Assembly (NCBI GenBank): GCA_026129765.1
Contig: JAHCHP010000016.1
Location: 1-64,000, forward strand
Length of the DNA: 64,000 nucleotides
Direction of reading: 5' to 3'
DNA from: Fimbriimonadia bacterium
GTDB taxonomy: Bacteria > Armatimonadota > Fimbriimonadia > Fimbriimonadales > GBS-DC
The notes beneath the pieces were generated by a model that searched no databases, was not told the origin of the DNA, and saw only the letters and a program-made list of their open reading frames with translations. This document shows positions 24,391 through 33,453 of this stretch, one piece after another (the stretch's first letter is position 1; every line of letters begins with the position of its first letter). A program made the position numbers and the translations under genes.

Positions 24391-25065
24391 TCACTCAAAA
24401 CCCGCTGCGCGATTGCGCCTGAACGCGCTGAGGGGCGCGTCGATCAACGCGTAAAGGTGCGTGAGCAACAAAGCGCAGAAGGTCATGGTCAAAAGGGGGC
24501 TTAAACCACCCCGCGCGGGATTTGCGCTGAACAACATCCTCAAGAGGTTCTTCATAAACAGATTGCCTTCGGGCATCGCGAAAATCACAATCCAGCCCAC
24601 CACAAACAGCCCTAACACAATGCCGCCCTTCACAAACTCGCCATTGTAAAGCTGCCCCACGCCCGGCACGCACATGGAACAAAGAAACGCTAATCCGGGA
24701 TTGCGCTTCATCTGCAGGAGGTCGCCCTCGGAGCCGTCCAACATCCGCGACCACTCTTCCTGTTGAAGCCGCTCATTCGTAATTGCCAGCACTAACTCCG
24801 CATATTTGCGTTCTGCGCTGACCAGTTTGGGGTCCAGTTCATGCGCCTGTTTGTAAGCCTCTTGAGCCGCGGTGCGGTCGCCGGACGAACTTTTCAAATC
24901 GCCCAACATCTCCCAGGCGGGCGCGTAGTCAGGAATCAGTTCCACCGCTTGTTGAACCAACGAACCTGCCTCTGCAAACTCGCCTTTCATCCGAAGCAGA
25001 TTCGCTTTGCCCAACAGCCGGTCGGCTTCATCGCGTTTAGGGTCTAACTCGTGACCGGGTTTCAT
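24391..25065 (-). CDS. TPR-repeat membrane protein
   Basis: The 224-residue product has about two TPR motifs (residues ~10-90; LLGKANLLRMKGEFAEAGSL, AWEMLGDLKSSSGDRTAAQE). Three hydrophobic segments follow. The first, LAFLCSMCVPGVGQLYNGEF, together with GIVLGLFVVGWIVIF, resembles TM2-domain proteins, and the last is LLTMTFCALLLTHLYALID. It overlaps rsfS by 4 nt (ATGA), so it is the last gene of the proA-nadD-rsfS string. Function unknown; it may report on or recruit partners to the inner membrane. Confidence 0.75.
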   Translation of the reverse strand: MKPGHELDPKRDEADRLLGKANLLRMKGEFAEAGSLVQQAVELIPDYAPAWEMLGDLKSSSGDRTAAQEAYKQAHELDPKLVSAERKYAELVLAITNERLQQEEWSRMLDGSEGDLLQMKRNPGLAFLCSMCVPGVGQLYNGEFVKGGIVLGLFVVGWIVIFAMPEGNLFMKNLLRMLFSANPARGGLSPLLTMTFCALLLTHLYALIDAPLSAFRRNRAAGFE

Positions 25066-25436
25066 GATTTTGCCGCTTCTCGTTTCGCCTCATCGCGCGC
25101 GTTTTGCAGCGAGGGCGCATACTCCCACAACGACTCCAAGTCATAAAAGTTTCTTTGCTCTTCACGCATGATATGCACAACGATATCGCCATAATCCAAC
25201 AAAATCCAAAGCGCGGTCGGCACCCCTTCCACCCGAAGCGTTTTCTCGCCCTGTTTCGTCATGCGATCCTGAATGCGTTCAGCAATCGCGCGGACATGCG
25301 TGTCCGATGTCCCGCTGCAAATCACAAAATGATCTGCAATAATCGTTTTTCCTCGCAGATCCAGCGCGTTTATGCGCATGGCTTTCGCTTCGTCCGCGGC
25401 ATCCATAATCTCTTCGATTTTCTGATCAGTCTCCAT
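25062..25436 (-). CDS. rsfS: ribosomal silencing factor RsfS
   Basis: RsfS binds ribosomal protein uL14 and prevents joining of the subunits in starved cells. The 124-residue sequence has the family core: INALDLRGKTIIADHFVICS, TSDTHVRAIAERIQ, and LLDYGDIVVHIMREEQRNFYDLESLW. The ATG at 25436 has GAGGAG 4 nt upstream and gives the usual length; the frame extending to 25475 is not needed. It lies directly after nadD, the standard order in many bacteria. Confidence 0.95.
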   Translation of the reverse strand: METDQKIEEIMDAADEAKAMRINALDLRGKTIIADHFVICSGTSDTHVRAIAERIQDRMTKQGEKTLRVEGVPTALWILLDYGDIVVHIMREEQRNFYDLESLWEYAPSLQNARDEAKREAAKS

Positions 25437-25503
25437 TGGCTCCTCAATCTTGTTTTGTATTTGACTACGCTTCAAGCGCAGATTGTTTCTTCAATCTCCC
25501 ATT

Positions 25504-26100
25504 CTATATAGAGTAGAGACGATTTTGGCGTATATATTCTATCACACAATCGAGCGTAAAATAGCGAATAGACCGGTTGGAAGCGATTCGCGCGCGTAAA
25601 TCGGTGGCGGAAATGGGCATGAGGGTCATTTCGAGAGGGATGATGCGCGCCTGCCAATCGAACGGTAATTCCTGAAGAGTCGTTGTTATGTCATAGCCGG
25701 GGCGCGTCGCGACCACAAAATAACAGAGTTCTAAAATCGTTTCCACTTGATACCATTGCGGCAGCGAATGAAGCGAATCTGCGCCTGCGACAAAGTAAAA
25801 ATCATGCGAAGGGTAGAGGTCTCGCAGCGTTTGCAAGGTCTCCACGGTGTAAGACGCGCCGCCACGCTCGATTTCTAAACGGCATGCGGTGAGTTTGGGG
25901 TGATTGTGAGCCGCCAGTTCCACCATCTGCAACCGGTGCTGCGCGCTGCTCATGTTGGAAGCAGATTTAAGCGGGTTCTTTGCGCTGGGTATCAGCAGCA
26001 TTTCATCCAGAGACAGCGTTTCTATCGCCTCTTCTGCCAACCGGAGATGACCGTAATGAATGGGATCAAAGGTCCCCCCCAGAATACCAAGACGCTTCAA
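25504..26100 (-). CDS. nadD: nicotinate-nucleotide adenylyltransferase
   Basis: NadD joins nicotinate mononucleotide and ATP into deamido-NAD, the next-to-last step of NAD synthesis. The 198-residue enzyme has GGTFDPIHYGHL (nucleotide site), FVAGADSLHSLPQW, and the ISATDLRARI motif that holds the triphosphate. Translation starts at TTG 26100; GGAGGT lies 12-13 nt upstream, inside the end of the proA-like gene. Between proA and rsfS, it forms a normal housekeeping string. Confidence 0.94.
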   Translation of the reverse strand: MKRLGILGGTFDPIHYGHLRLAEEAIETLSLDEMLLIPSAKNPLKSASNMSSAQHRLQMVELAAHNHPKLTACRLEIERGGASYTVETLQTLRDLYPSHDFYFVAGADSLHSLPQWYQVETILELCYFVVATRPGYDITTTLQELPFDWQARIIPLEMTLMPISATDLRARIASNRSIRYFTLDCVIEYIRQNRLYSI

Positions 26101-26107
26101 GAGCGGT

Positions 26108-27352
26108 TCACACCTCCCCTTGCAGCACGTATTTGTAGGTGGTCAACTCACGCAAGCCCAAAGGACCACGCGCATGCAGCTTATGGGTCCCCACCCCGAT
26201 ATGGCAGCCCTGCCCTAAATCGGTGTTATGCGCAGACAAAGGAGAAGCGTTCACATAAACAAAAGCGGAATCAACCTCACGCGTGAAACGCTGCGATACC
26301 GAAAGGCTCTGCGTCATAATCATATCGGAGTGCCGATGCCCGCTCTGATGGATCCAATCGATGGCTCTGTTCAAGTCGGAGACGGTGGTTAAATAAACGC
26401 CCGGACATAAGTCGCCCTCATAATCGGAACGCAGGTCGCTGGTGAGCCATTCGCGAGTACGGTCACAAGGACGCAACGGCACATTCTGCTCTAAGCAGAA
26501 CTGGTGGATTTTGGGAACCCATTCCGGCGCGAGGTTCTCATGAATGAGAAGCGCGCAAGACATCATTTGCTGGCAGATTCGGCTCAAGGTCTGCTCCAAA
26601 AGCAGCCTGTTCATCATCGGCTGTGTCACGTCCTCATGGGCATAAACCACGCACCGCTGGTAACCAGTGGAGATGACCGGCACAAGGCTATTCTCAGAAA
26701 CGAACTGAACCCAGGCATCATTCCCTTTCGGAATAATCGCGTCCACCAAATGGTACATCTGCATCATCTGCTCCGCTAAGTCGGGGTCTTGACTCTCTAA
26801 AAACTGCATCTGATGGGCAGGCGCGCCCGCGTTTTCCATTGCATTGTTCAGAACACGACTAAGCATCAAACTGGTGCCAAAGCCATACCGCCCACTCCAA
26901 AGAATCGCCGCGTTGCCCGATTTCACGCTGAGCGCGGCAGCATCCGCCACCAGATAAGGACGGTCATGAAAAAGTACCCCCATCACTCCCAAGGGTATCC
27001 GCACTTTTTGAACTGAAAGCCCATCCGACTGCCGCCAACCCTCAATCACTTCACCAATAGGGTCAGGCGCTTCGTTCAGCAATCGAATTCTTTGAATGAT
27101 CGATTGCAGGCTTTCGTTGGTCATACGCAGCAAATTCAGGTGGGGTTCTTGGCAGCCCGCTTCCCGCGCCAGTTCCACATCTTCGGCGTTTACTTGCAGG
27201 ATCAAATCGCGATGTTCATGCAGATCGGAGAGAAAAGCGTTCAAAATCTTCGTTTTCAGGTCGCCAGGCATCAAGGCAGCCTGCAACGCAGCGCGCCGCG
27301 CTCTGCTGGCAATCTCCTGCATCGTCTCCGATTGTTTCACTAACTTATCCAT
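26108..27352 (-). CDS. divergent glutamate-5-semialdehyde dehydrogenase (ProA-like)
   Basis: A 414-residue aldehyde-dehydrogenase-fold protein. It matches ProA at the beginning (SRARRAALQAALMPGDLKTKIL), at IRIPLGVMGVLFHDRPYLVADAAALSVKSGNA, and at the end (VDSAFVYVNASP, IGVGTHKLHARGPLGLRELT, TYKY). The centre differs. The usual NAKxQRPxxCNAxETLLVH is replaced by LSRICQQMMSCALLIH, keeping the probable catalytic Cys, and RGGKxLI is replaced by PKGNDAWVQFV. It may still reduce glutamyl phosphate in proline synthesis, or be a paralogue. ProB is not adjacent, which is also unusual. I use no gene symbol because of the divergence. Confidence 0.8.
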   Translation of the reverse strand: MDKLVKQSETMQEIASRARRAALQAALMPGDLKTKILNAFLSDLHEHRDLILQVNAEDVELAREAGCQEPHLNLLRMTNESLQSIIQRIRLLNEAPDPIGEVIEGWRQSDGLSVQKVRIPLGVMGVLFHDRPYLVADAAALSVKSGNAAILWSGRYGFGTSLMLSRVLNNAMENAGAPAHQMQFLESQDPDLAEQMMQMYHLVDAIIPKGNDAWVQFVSENSLVPVISTGYQRCVVYAHEDVTQPMMNRLLLEQTLSRICQQMMSCALLIHENLAPEWVPKIHQFCLEQNVPLRPCDRTREWLTSDLRSDYEGDLCPGVYLTTVSDLNRAIDWIHQSGHRHSDMIMTQSLSVSQRFTREVDSAFVYVNASPLSAHNTDLGQGCHIGVGTHKLHARGPLGLRELTTYKYVLQGEV

Positions 27353-27380
27353 TGGGCGGATTCTTAGGCTCCCATTTATG

Positions 27381-28205
27381 CTATAGGCTCTTAGACGATG
27401 GTTCCATCCCTTTTGTTGCGTCTTTCATCGAGAGAATATAGTCATGAGCCTTTTTCAAGCCATTTCCCTGGTCTTTATACTCGTGTAACAACGCTACCAG
27501 TTGGCTGCCAACCACGGCGCCATCGGCAAAGGAGCAGACTTGACGCGCCTGTTCAGGCGTGGAAATCCCAAATCCGACGGCGATAGGCAGGTTTGTTTTG
27601 GGGCGAACCCGCTCCACTAACGCTTTCGCGTCAGGAGGCGTCTCATGGCGCGCGCCGGTGACCCCGGTTCTTGAGACACAATAAACAAACCCAAGCCCGC
27701 GCTGCGCCACTAAATCGATACGCGCCTCGGTGCTGGTGGGCGCCAAAAGGAAAATCGGGCTTAAATCCTCCGCCTGCGCCGCCTGCAGCCACTCATCCGC
27801 CTCGTCGGGCGGCAGGTCGGTCATCAGACAGCCTGAGAAGCCCGCTTGACGCGCATCATGCGCAAATCGGGTCAATCCGTACCGCTGAACCGGGTTAAAA
27901 TAGGTGAAGATGATCATCGGGATATGAATTCGCGATTGGCAGCCTGCCACACGCTCCAACACTGCCGGAAGCGTCGTTCCACGTTCTAAGGCGCGCTGGG
28001 TCGCTGCTTGAATGGTGGGACCGTCCGCCAGCGGGTCGCTGAAAGGGATGCCTACCTCAATCAGGTCTGCGCCCGCCGATTGCAAAGTCTCCAACAAGTC
28101 TGGCAGCGCGTCCAAGGATGGATCGCCTGCGGTGATGTAAACAACCAGCGCGCCCTCTCCTTTTTGTCGACACTCAGCAAATCGATTTTCAATTGCCCGG
28201 TTCAT
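27381..28205 (-). CDS. trpA: tryptophan synthase alpha chain
   Basis: TrpA cleaves indole-3-glycerol phosphate and channels indole to TrpB. The 274-residue barrel has the catalytic Glu and Asp in LIEVGIPFSDPLADGPTIQ, the loop FTYFNPVQRYG, and phosphate-binding GFGISTPEQAR and ADGAVVGSQLV. The ATG at 28205 is preferred over the in-frame TTG at 28217. trpB is not in the window, so the pair is split. It is followed 28 nt later by the proA-like gene on the same strand. Confidence 0.95.
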   Translation of the reverse strand: MNRAIENRFAECRQKGEGALVVYITAGDPSLDALPDLLETLQSAGADLIEVGIPFSDPLADGPTIQAATQRALERGTTLPAVLERVAGCQSRIHIPMIIFTYFNPVQRYGLTRFAHDARQAGFSGCLMTDLPPDEADEWLQAAQAEDLSPIFLLAPTSTEARIDLVAQRGLGFVYCVSRTGVTGARHETPPDAKALVERVRPKTNLPIAVGFGISTPEQARQVCSFADGAVVGSQLVALLHEYKDQGNGLKKAHDYILSMKDATKGMEPSSKSL

Positions 28206-28241
28206 AAACACTCTCAATATCGGTTCAAAACGACCCTTTCG

Positions 28242-29462
28242 TCAGTCCTGTGGGAACTGAAATTCGCTGGGCGAGGCTTTCGCGCGAATCAGGCTTTCTA
28301 ACTGGTCCGAGATTTTATCCAATTTCGGCTCGTCATGGCTCAACCCTAACGCGCCGGTAATTGTGCCCTGATCGTCCACAAAAAACTCCACAAACTCGCC
28401 TGCCTGCGCGTCGCCTTTCAGTTCGGTACGGCTGGTCGTGGACACCTCTCCCCGAACACACAGGTGCAGATCAAACACATCGGAATAGAAATACCGGACT
28501 TGGTCATAGGGCTGAGTTTCGCCTGCCATATTCGCGCCCACAGCGCGCCCTTGCCATTTCGCGTTCAGATGATGTTCCGCATGCCCTCGGTTGCCGCTGA
28601 TGGGGTCTGGGAAATAAGCCACATCGCCCGCCGCCCAAATCGCGGGGTCTTCGGTGCGCAGGGTTTCATCCACAACAATCCCTTGAGTGGGGTCTACCGC
28701 CAATCCCGCTTGCGCCGCCAACTCCACATTCAGAGTCGCCCCCACCGCCATCACAATCATGTCGGCAGGTAAGGTCTCGCCATCGGAGAGTTGAACCGCT
28801 TTCAATGCGCCTTCGCCTTCCAAGCCCTTCACCGTGGTTCCGAGTTTGAACTGGACGCCCTGATTTTTATAGTGGTTCTGGATGAACTGTCCGAGCGTGG
28901 GTGTGGCAAATTGCGCCCAGGGATGCGCGCCCGATTCCACAACGACCGTTTCTATTCCCTTTTGAGCGAAAGCCGCCGCGATCTCCATGCCCAAGTAACC
29001 CGCGCCATCGATCACCGCGCGCTTTGCGCTGCGCATGGCTTCGCGAACCGCCTCGACTTCATCCAATGAACGAAGACAAAAAACGCCCGGCAGGTTCTGG
29101 TTCGGCAGGTCTAAAAGGCGAGCGCGTGAACCGGTGGCAATCAGCAATTTATGATAACCGACTCGCTCTCCATTGTCCAAGACAACCTGCTTTTCTGAGC
29201 GGTCAATCGCACTGACAGGCACACCCAATTTCAATTCGATTTGGTTCTTAGGGTAGAAATCATCATATTTGCTGTAGCAGTCGTCGGTCTGCCATTCCTC
29301 GCTGAGCAAGCAGCGTTTGGACAGCGGAGGGCGGTCATAAGGGGGGTGATTCTCGGAGCCAATAATCAGGATGCGCCCGTTGGGGTCGCGCTCCCGGATC
29401 GTCTGGGCTGCCCACACTGAGGCAACGCCCGCGCCAATCAATACGTAGTCGATTTGGTTCAT
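28242..29462 (-). CDS. FAD-dependent NAD(P)H oxidoreductase (ferredoxin/rubredoxin-reductase or AIF type)
   Basis: The 406-residue protein has two Rossmann folds: YVLIGAGVASVWAAQTIRERDP for FAD and AVIDGAGYLGMEIAAAF for NAD(P). ENHPPYDRPPLSKRCLL and WAAGDVAYFPD, typical of the class I disulfide-reductase superfamily without a redox disulfide, are also present. The C-terminal domain with FYSDVFDLHLCVRG fits the AIF-like/BenD-type reductases that feed electrons to ferredoxin or rubredoxin. No such partner is adjacent. It lies 36 nt before trpA on the same strand. Confidence 0.87.
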   Translation of the reverse strand: MNQIDYVLIGAGVASVWAAQTIRERDPNGRILIIGSENHPPYDRPPLSKRCLLSEEWQTDDCYSKYDDFYPKNQIELKLGVPVSAIDRSEKQVVLDNGERVGYHKLLIATGSRARLLDLPNQNLPGVFCLRSLDEVEAVREAMRSAKRAVIDGAGYLGMEIAAAFAQKGIETVVVESGAHPWAQFATPTLGQFIQNHYKNQGVQFKLGTTVKGLEGEGALKAVQLSDGETLPADMIVMAVGATLNVELAAQAGLAVDPTQGIVVDETLRTEDPAIWAAGDVAYFPDPISGNRGHAEHHLNAKWQGRAVGANMAGETQPYDQVRYFYSDVFDLHLCVRGEVSTTSRTELKGDAQAGEFVEFFVDDQGTITGALGLSHDEPKLDKISDQLESLIRAKASPSEFQFPQD

Positions 29463-29500
29463 AGTTGTTTAAGGTCCTTGTTGGGTTTGGATACAAAAAA

Positions 29501-30727
29501 TCACACAGTCATCAGCCACCGGTAAGGCTCTTCAATCAGCCCCTTCACTGTCTGCAAGAATTGCGCGGCTGGCGCGCCATCCACCACCCGATGGTCAAAC
29601 GATAAACTGAGAATCATCTGGTGGCGAACCGTCAATTGCCCCTCCCAAACAGCAGGTCTTTGAGCAATCTGCCCCACGCCTAAAATCGCTGCTTGTCCAG
29701 GAGTGATAATGGGCGTAAATCCGTCGATACCGAACGCGCCCAGGTTGCTGATACTGAAACTGCCGCCCTGCAAATCGTCTGGTTTCAACTTGCCTTCGCG
29801 CGCCCGGCGGCTTAAATCATGGGTGGTTTGAGTCAACTCGATCACATTTTTCTGATCGGCGCAATGAACCACAGGCACTGCGAGCGCGTCGTCTAAGGCG
29901 ACGGCAAACCCGATGTTGATCGCGCTGACCTGCTGAATGTGGTCGCCTCCCCAACGCGCATTGACACGGGGATGTTGGGCAAGCGCAAGCGCGCAAGCCT
30001 TGATCAGCAGATCATTGTACGAGATGCGCAGTCCACAAGCGCGCTCAATATCGGGCAGCAAACGCGCGCGCATGGCGACTAAATGCTCGGCATCCACCTC
30101 TGCGAAGAGCGTCACATGGGGTGCGTCCCGGTAACTCTTGCTGACCGCTTCTGCAGTCAAACGGCGCAGAGGCGAAAGCGCGATTCGCTCATCTGCCAAA
30201 GCGGGCGCAGGCATGGACGCGGTTGGCAGGTTTGTTTTCTCATGCAGGTAAGCGCGCACATCCTGCTCTTGGATTCTGCCGCCTGCGCCGCTGCCTCGTC
30301 CCGATAATTGCTCCAATGGAATCGCATGTTCGGCAGCCAGTTTTCGCGCGCGCGGCGTGATGAACAATTTCTCCGAGGAGGCGGGCGAGGGGAATACCGT
30401 TGTCATGCCCACAGGCGCTTCAGAAGCCGGTTCGGAAATCGTTGCGGGCGCGCTGGACATCACAGGAACGTCGCCAAGCGGTTCGTTGGGGTCATCGGAG
30501 AGCAGCGCGACCGGCGTGTTGACAGGAATCGATTCCTCCAAAGGAACCAACACCTTCCGCAGGTAGCCTTCTTCGGTTGAGTCGACCTCGATATTGGCTT
30601 TGTCGGTCATCACCTCGAAAAGCATATCGCCTTTCCGGACGTACTCGCCTTCCTGTTTGTACCAGCGCAGAATCGCGCCTTCTTCCATGGTTTGTCCCAT
30701 CAATGGCAGCCGAACGGTTTTGACCAA
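29501..30727 (-). CDS. 2-oxoacid dehydrogenase E2 component (dihydrolipoamide acyltransferase)
   Basis: A 408-residue protein with an N-terminal lipoyl domain (VMTDKANIEVDS, lipoylated Lys), an E3/E1-binding domain (ITPRARKLAAEHAIPLEQLS, GAGGRIQEQDV) and a catalytic CoA-acyltransferase domain ending LSFDHRVVDGAPAAQFL (catalytic His and Asp). ITPGQAAILGVG is typical. The start is a TTG at 30727 with AGGAG 6-7 nt upstream, since upstream codons lack similarity. A minus-strand TATAAT is at 30752-30757. No E1 gene is nearby, so pyruvate, branched-chain or acetoin complexes cannot be told apart. Confidence 0.92.
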   Translation of the reverse strand: MVKTVRLPLMGQTMEEGAILRWYKQEGEYVRKGDMLFEVMTDKANIEVDSTEEGYLRKVLVPLEESIPVNTPVALLSDDPNEPLGDVPVMSSAPATISEPASEAPVGMTTVFPSPASSEKLFITPRARKLAAEHAIPLEQLSGRGSGAGGRIQEQDVRAYLHEKTNLPTASMPAPALADERIALSPLRRLTAEAVSKSYRDAPHVTLFAEVDAEHLVAMRARLLPDIERACGLRISYNDLLIKACALALAQHPRVNARWGGDHIQQVSAINIGFAVALDDALAVPVVHCADQKNVIELTQTTHDLSRRAREGKLKPDDLQGGSFSISNLGAFGIDGFTPIITPGQAAILGVGQIAQRPAVWEGQLTVRHQMILSLSFDHRVVDGAPAAQFLQTVKGLIEEPYRWLMTV

Positions 30728-30870
30728 CTTTTTCTCCTGATGATAGGAAAAATTATACCTCACAGCGAGAGTTTTACACGCAGCGCCTTGCCCTTTATGC
30801 ATTTACGGGTAGAATGTAAGACGCAGCATGGACGGCTGCTAAGTTTTGAAAGAAGGAGATAAACACATCG

Positions 30871-32199
30871 ATGATCCGTTTTCCAGACTCGTTTCTTTGG
30901 GGCGCAGCCACCGCGTCCTACCAAATTGAAGGCTCCCCGACCGCAGATGGCGCAGGCGCGTCGGTATGGCACCGGTTCGCGCATACGCCGGGAACGATTC
31001 AACGCGCAGAGACCGGCGACACGGCTTGTGACCATTACCGCCGCTGGCGCGACGATGTGGCAATGATGAAATCGTTAGGTTTCAACGCCTATCGATTTTC
31101 GACGGCGTGGGGGCGTGTTCTGCCCGAAGGCACGGGAACCATCAATGAAAAAGGGGTGGATTTCTACCGCCAATTGGTAGATGCATTGTTAGAAAACGGC
31201 ATCGAACCGATGATTACTCTGTTTCATTGGGATTTGCCCGCCGCATTGCAGGACCGAGGCGGCTGGGCGAATCGCGAATCGGCAGACTGGTTTACCGAAT
31301 ACGCGGAGGTGATGTTCCGCGCCTTGGGTGACCGGGTCAAATGGTGGGTTACTCACAATGAGCCTTGGGTCGTGATGATGTTGGGACATATCACCGGCGA
31401 ACACGCGCCCGGTATCCGCGATATCGGCGCAGCCAGCCGCGCGGGTCATCATCTGCTGCTGGGGCATGCGCAAGCGGTTCAGGCGTTCCGAGCGCATCAA
31501 CCGGCTCACGCGCAAATTGGACTGGTCACCAACTTGGGACCGCAGCAGCCCGCCTCGGATAACCCGATGGATCAAATGGCGGCGGAACTATGGCATAATT
31601 TCATCAATCGCTTATTCCTCGATCCGGTTTTCAAGGGCAGTTACCCGCAAATCATGTTGGACTTCTTGGGTGAATTCGCGCCGCCCGTTCAAGCCGGCGA
31701 CTTGGAGCGCATCCAGCAGCCTATCGATTTTTTGGGTGTCAACTACTATACTCGGAACGTGGTCGCGTATGATCCAGACAGTTCGCTCAATTCGCGTTCG
31801 GTTCTCCAAGAAGCCCAACACACCGAGATGGGATGGGAGGTTTATCCCGAAGGGCTGTACCAGATTTTGAAATGGGTTCAGGCAACGTATGGCGATATCC
31901 CCCTTTATATCACCGAAAACGGCGCAGCCTTCGCCGATCAAGTGAACGAACAAGGCGAAATCGAAGATAGGGATCGGTTGGAATATTTGAAGAGCCATTT
32001 TTCCGTCGCGTATCGCGCCATGCAGGAAGGGGTCCCGCTGAAAGGCTATTTCGCCTGGTCTTTGATGGATAACTTCGAATGGGCGTTTGGCTATTCCAAG
32101 CGGTTTGGGATGGTGCATGTCGATTTTGCGACTCTGAAGCGAACCGTGAAAGCAAGCGGGCATTGGTACAGTCAGGTGATACAAAATCATGGATTCTAA
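30871..32199 (+). CDS. beta-glucosidase, glycoside hydrolase family 1
   Basis: This 442-residue retaining enzyme has the family opening FPDSFLWGAATASYQIEG, acid/base Glu164 in THNEPW and nucleophile Glu349 in YITENG. The aglycone-site SLMDNFEWAFGYSKRFG follows near the end. The length is that of soluble bacterial GH1 enzymes, and no signal peptide is seen, so it acts on imported oligosaccharides. AAGGAGAT lies about 9 nt before the ATG. It overlaps the DUF72 gene by 11 nt. Confidence 0.96.
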   Translation: MIRFPDSFLWGAATASYQIEGSPTADGAGASVWHRFAHTPGTIQRAETGDTACDHYRRWRDDVAMMKSLGFNAYRFSTAWGRVLPEGTGTINEKGVDFYRQLVDALLENGIEPMITLFHWDLPAALQDRGGWANRESADWFTEYAEVMFRALGDRVKWWVTHNEPWVVMMLGHITGEHAPGIRDIGAASRAGHHLLLGHAQAVQAFRAHQPAHAQIGLVTNLGPQQPASDNPMDQMAAELWHNFINRLFLDPVFKGSYPQIMLDFLGEFAPPVQAGDLERIQQPIDFLGVNYYTRNVVAYDPDSSLNSRSVLQEAQHTEMGWEVYPEGLYQILKWVQATYGDIPLYITENGAAFADQVNEQGEIEDRDRLEYLKSHFSVAYRAMQEGVPLKGYFAWSLMDNFEWAFGYSKRFGMVHVDFATLKRTVKASGHWYSQVIQNHGF

Positions 32200-32983
32200 T
32201 CAAGTCTGGCATCTCGGCACGATGGGATTTAGTTATAGCGACTGGCAGGGCGTGTTCTATCCGTTGGGCGCGAAACCCGGCGATTACTTGCATTACTACA
32301 GTCGCGTGTTCCAAGCGGTGGAATTGGACTCCACCTTCTATGCCGCGCCGCGAGAATCACAGGTGAAACGATGGGCGCAAGCGACCCCGCCTGGCTTCCT
32401 TTTCTGCGCCAAAACCCCGCAACAAATCACGCATGAGTTGAGGTTGATCGATGCGGTAGATGAGATGAAACGTTTTGTTGCGGTAATGCAGCACTTAGAG
32501 GAGAAGTTGGGCGCGGTGTTGTTGCAAATGCCGCCTGATTTCACCAGCGCGGAACGAGACGCCGTCGAGCGTTTTCTGCCCTCACTGCCCGAAGGGGTTC
32601 GTTTCGCGATTGAGTTTCGTCATCGCAGTTGGTACACCTCAGAAACGCTGGAATTATTGAAAGCGCATGGGGTGTGCTGGGCTGCGACCGAGTATTTACA
32701 ACTGCCCCGCGATCTGTTCCGAACCACCGATTTTCTTTATGTGCGCTGGATCGGTCAGCATGGGCGGTTTCAAAACCATCGCTCGGAACAGTTGGATGTG
32801 TCCCAGTCGCTGGCGGATTGGAAAACGCGCCTGCCTGCGGAAGTTCCTCATGTCCAGCGCGTGTTTGGTTTTTTCAATAACGATTTTGCCGGTTTCTCGC
32901 CCGGCACTTGTAACCGATTTAAGGCGATGATGGGACTTCCCACCAACCGTTTCCCAGCGGAAGAGCAAGGCGCTTTGTTTTGA
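32189..32983 (+). CDS. DUF72 family protein
   Basis: A 264-residue TIM-barrel-like protein with the DUF72 signatures HLGTMGFSYSDWQGVFYP, FQAVELDSTFYAAP, FAIEFRHRSWYT and YVRWIGQHG. The family has no established reaction; its barrel resembles endonuclease IV or xylose isomerase folds. The ATG lies inside the end of the GH1 gene (11-nt overlap), so the two are translated together. This suggests, but does not prove, a role in sugar metabolism. Confidence 0.9.
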   Translation: MDSNQVWHLGTMGFSYSDWQGVFYPLGAKPGDYLHYYSRVFQAVELDSTFYAAPRESQVKRWAQATPPGFLFCAKTPQQITHELRLIDAVDEMKRFVAVMQHLEEKLGAVLLQMPPDFTSAERDAVERFLPSLPEGVRFAIEFRHRSWYTSETLELLKAHGVCWAATEYLQLPRDLFRTTDFLYVRWIGQHGRFQNHRSEQLDVSQSLADWKTRLPAEVPHVQRVFGFFNNDFAGFSPGTCNRFKAMMGLPTNRFPAEEQGALF

Positions 32984-33005
32984 TAAAACACTATGCAAAA
33001 AATCT

Positions 33006-33236
33006 TTAAGGCATGTATGTAATAACCGCCGTCAGTGTGAAGAACGCAATCGCCAAGTAGAGTGTAATCTTCGAGACGTTATCATCAAAACCGGGTTTGC
33101 TCTTGACATAGCCGCTGCTCGCGCCGCCGCCGCTAAAGATTCCTTCTGAGCGGGTGGCTTGAGCCGCCACCAGCAAGATAAAGCTGACCATCACCAGCAC
33201 ATCGACAATTGTTAAAATGAGCTTCAAAGTCGCCAT
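33006..33236 (-). CDS. secG: preprotein translocase subunit SecG
   Basis: The 76-residue membrane protein has two hydrophobic helices (IVDVLVMVSFILLVAAQ and LYLAIAFFTLTAVITY) joined by a Gly/Ser-rich loop (EGIFSGGGASSGY), the SecG pattern in which S/GGG follows the first helix. AGGAGA lies about 8 nt before the ATG. It follows tatA by 17 nt, so Sec and Tat components are co-transcribed here. Confidence 0.9.
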   Translation of the reverse strand: MATLKLILTIVDVLVMVSFILLVAAQATRSEGIFSGGGASSGYVKSKPGFDDNVSKITLYLAIAFFTLTAVITYMP

Positions 33237-33253
33237 CGATAATCTCCTAACTC

Positions 33254-33448
33254 TTACCTAAAATAATCCCGGTCGCGCAGGTCGTCCAAAGGCTCATCCA
33301 ACGAGCGCGAAACCTCTTCACTTGCCCGCTTGAATTCTCGGATCGTTTTGCCAATCGACCGACCGATTTCGGGCAGCTTCTTCGGTCCGAAGATCAGCAG
33401 GGCGATCACCAAAATGACCATCATTTCCTGAAAACCGACATTAAACAT
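33254..33448 (-). CDS. tatA: twin-arginine translocase subunit TatA
   Basis: A 64-residue protein with one short membrane helix ([14 protein letters not shown]), the conserved [20 protein letters not shown] amphipathic helix, and a charged tail. The ATG at 33448 has AGGAGG 10 nt upstream, sitting over the pfkB stop, which decides against the longer frame to 33571. The Tat substrate at 19511 (alkaline phosphatase) is in the same window. TatC is not seen. Confidence 0.93.
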   Translation of the reverse strand: MFNVGFQEMMVILVIALLIFGPKKLPEIGRSIGKTIREFKRASEEVSRSLDEPLDDLRDRDYFR

Positions 33449-33453
33449 CTTCT

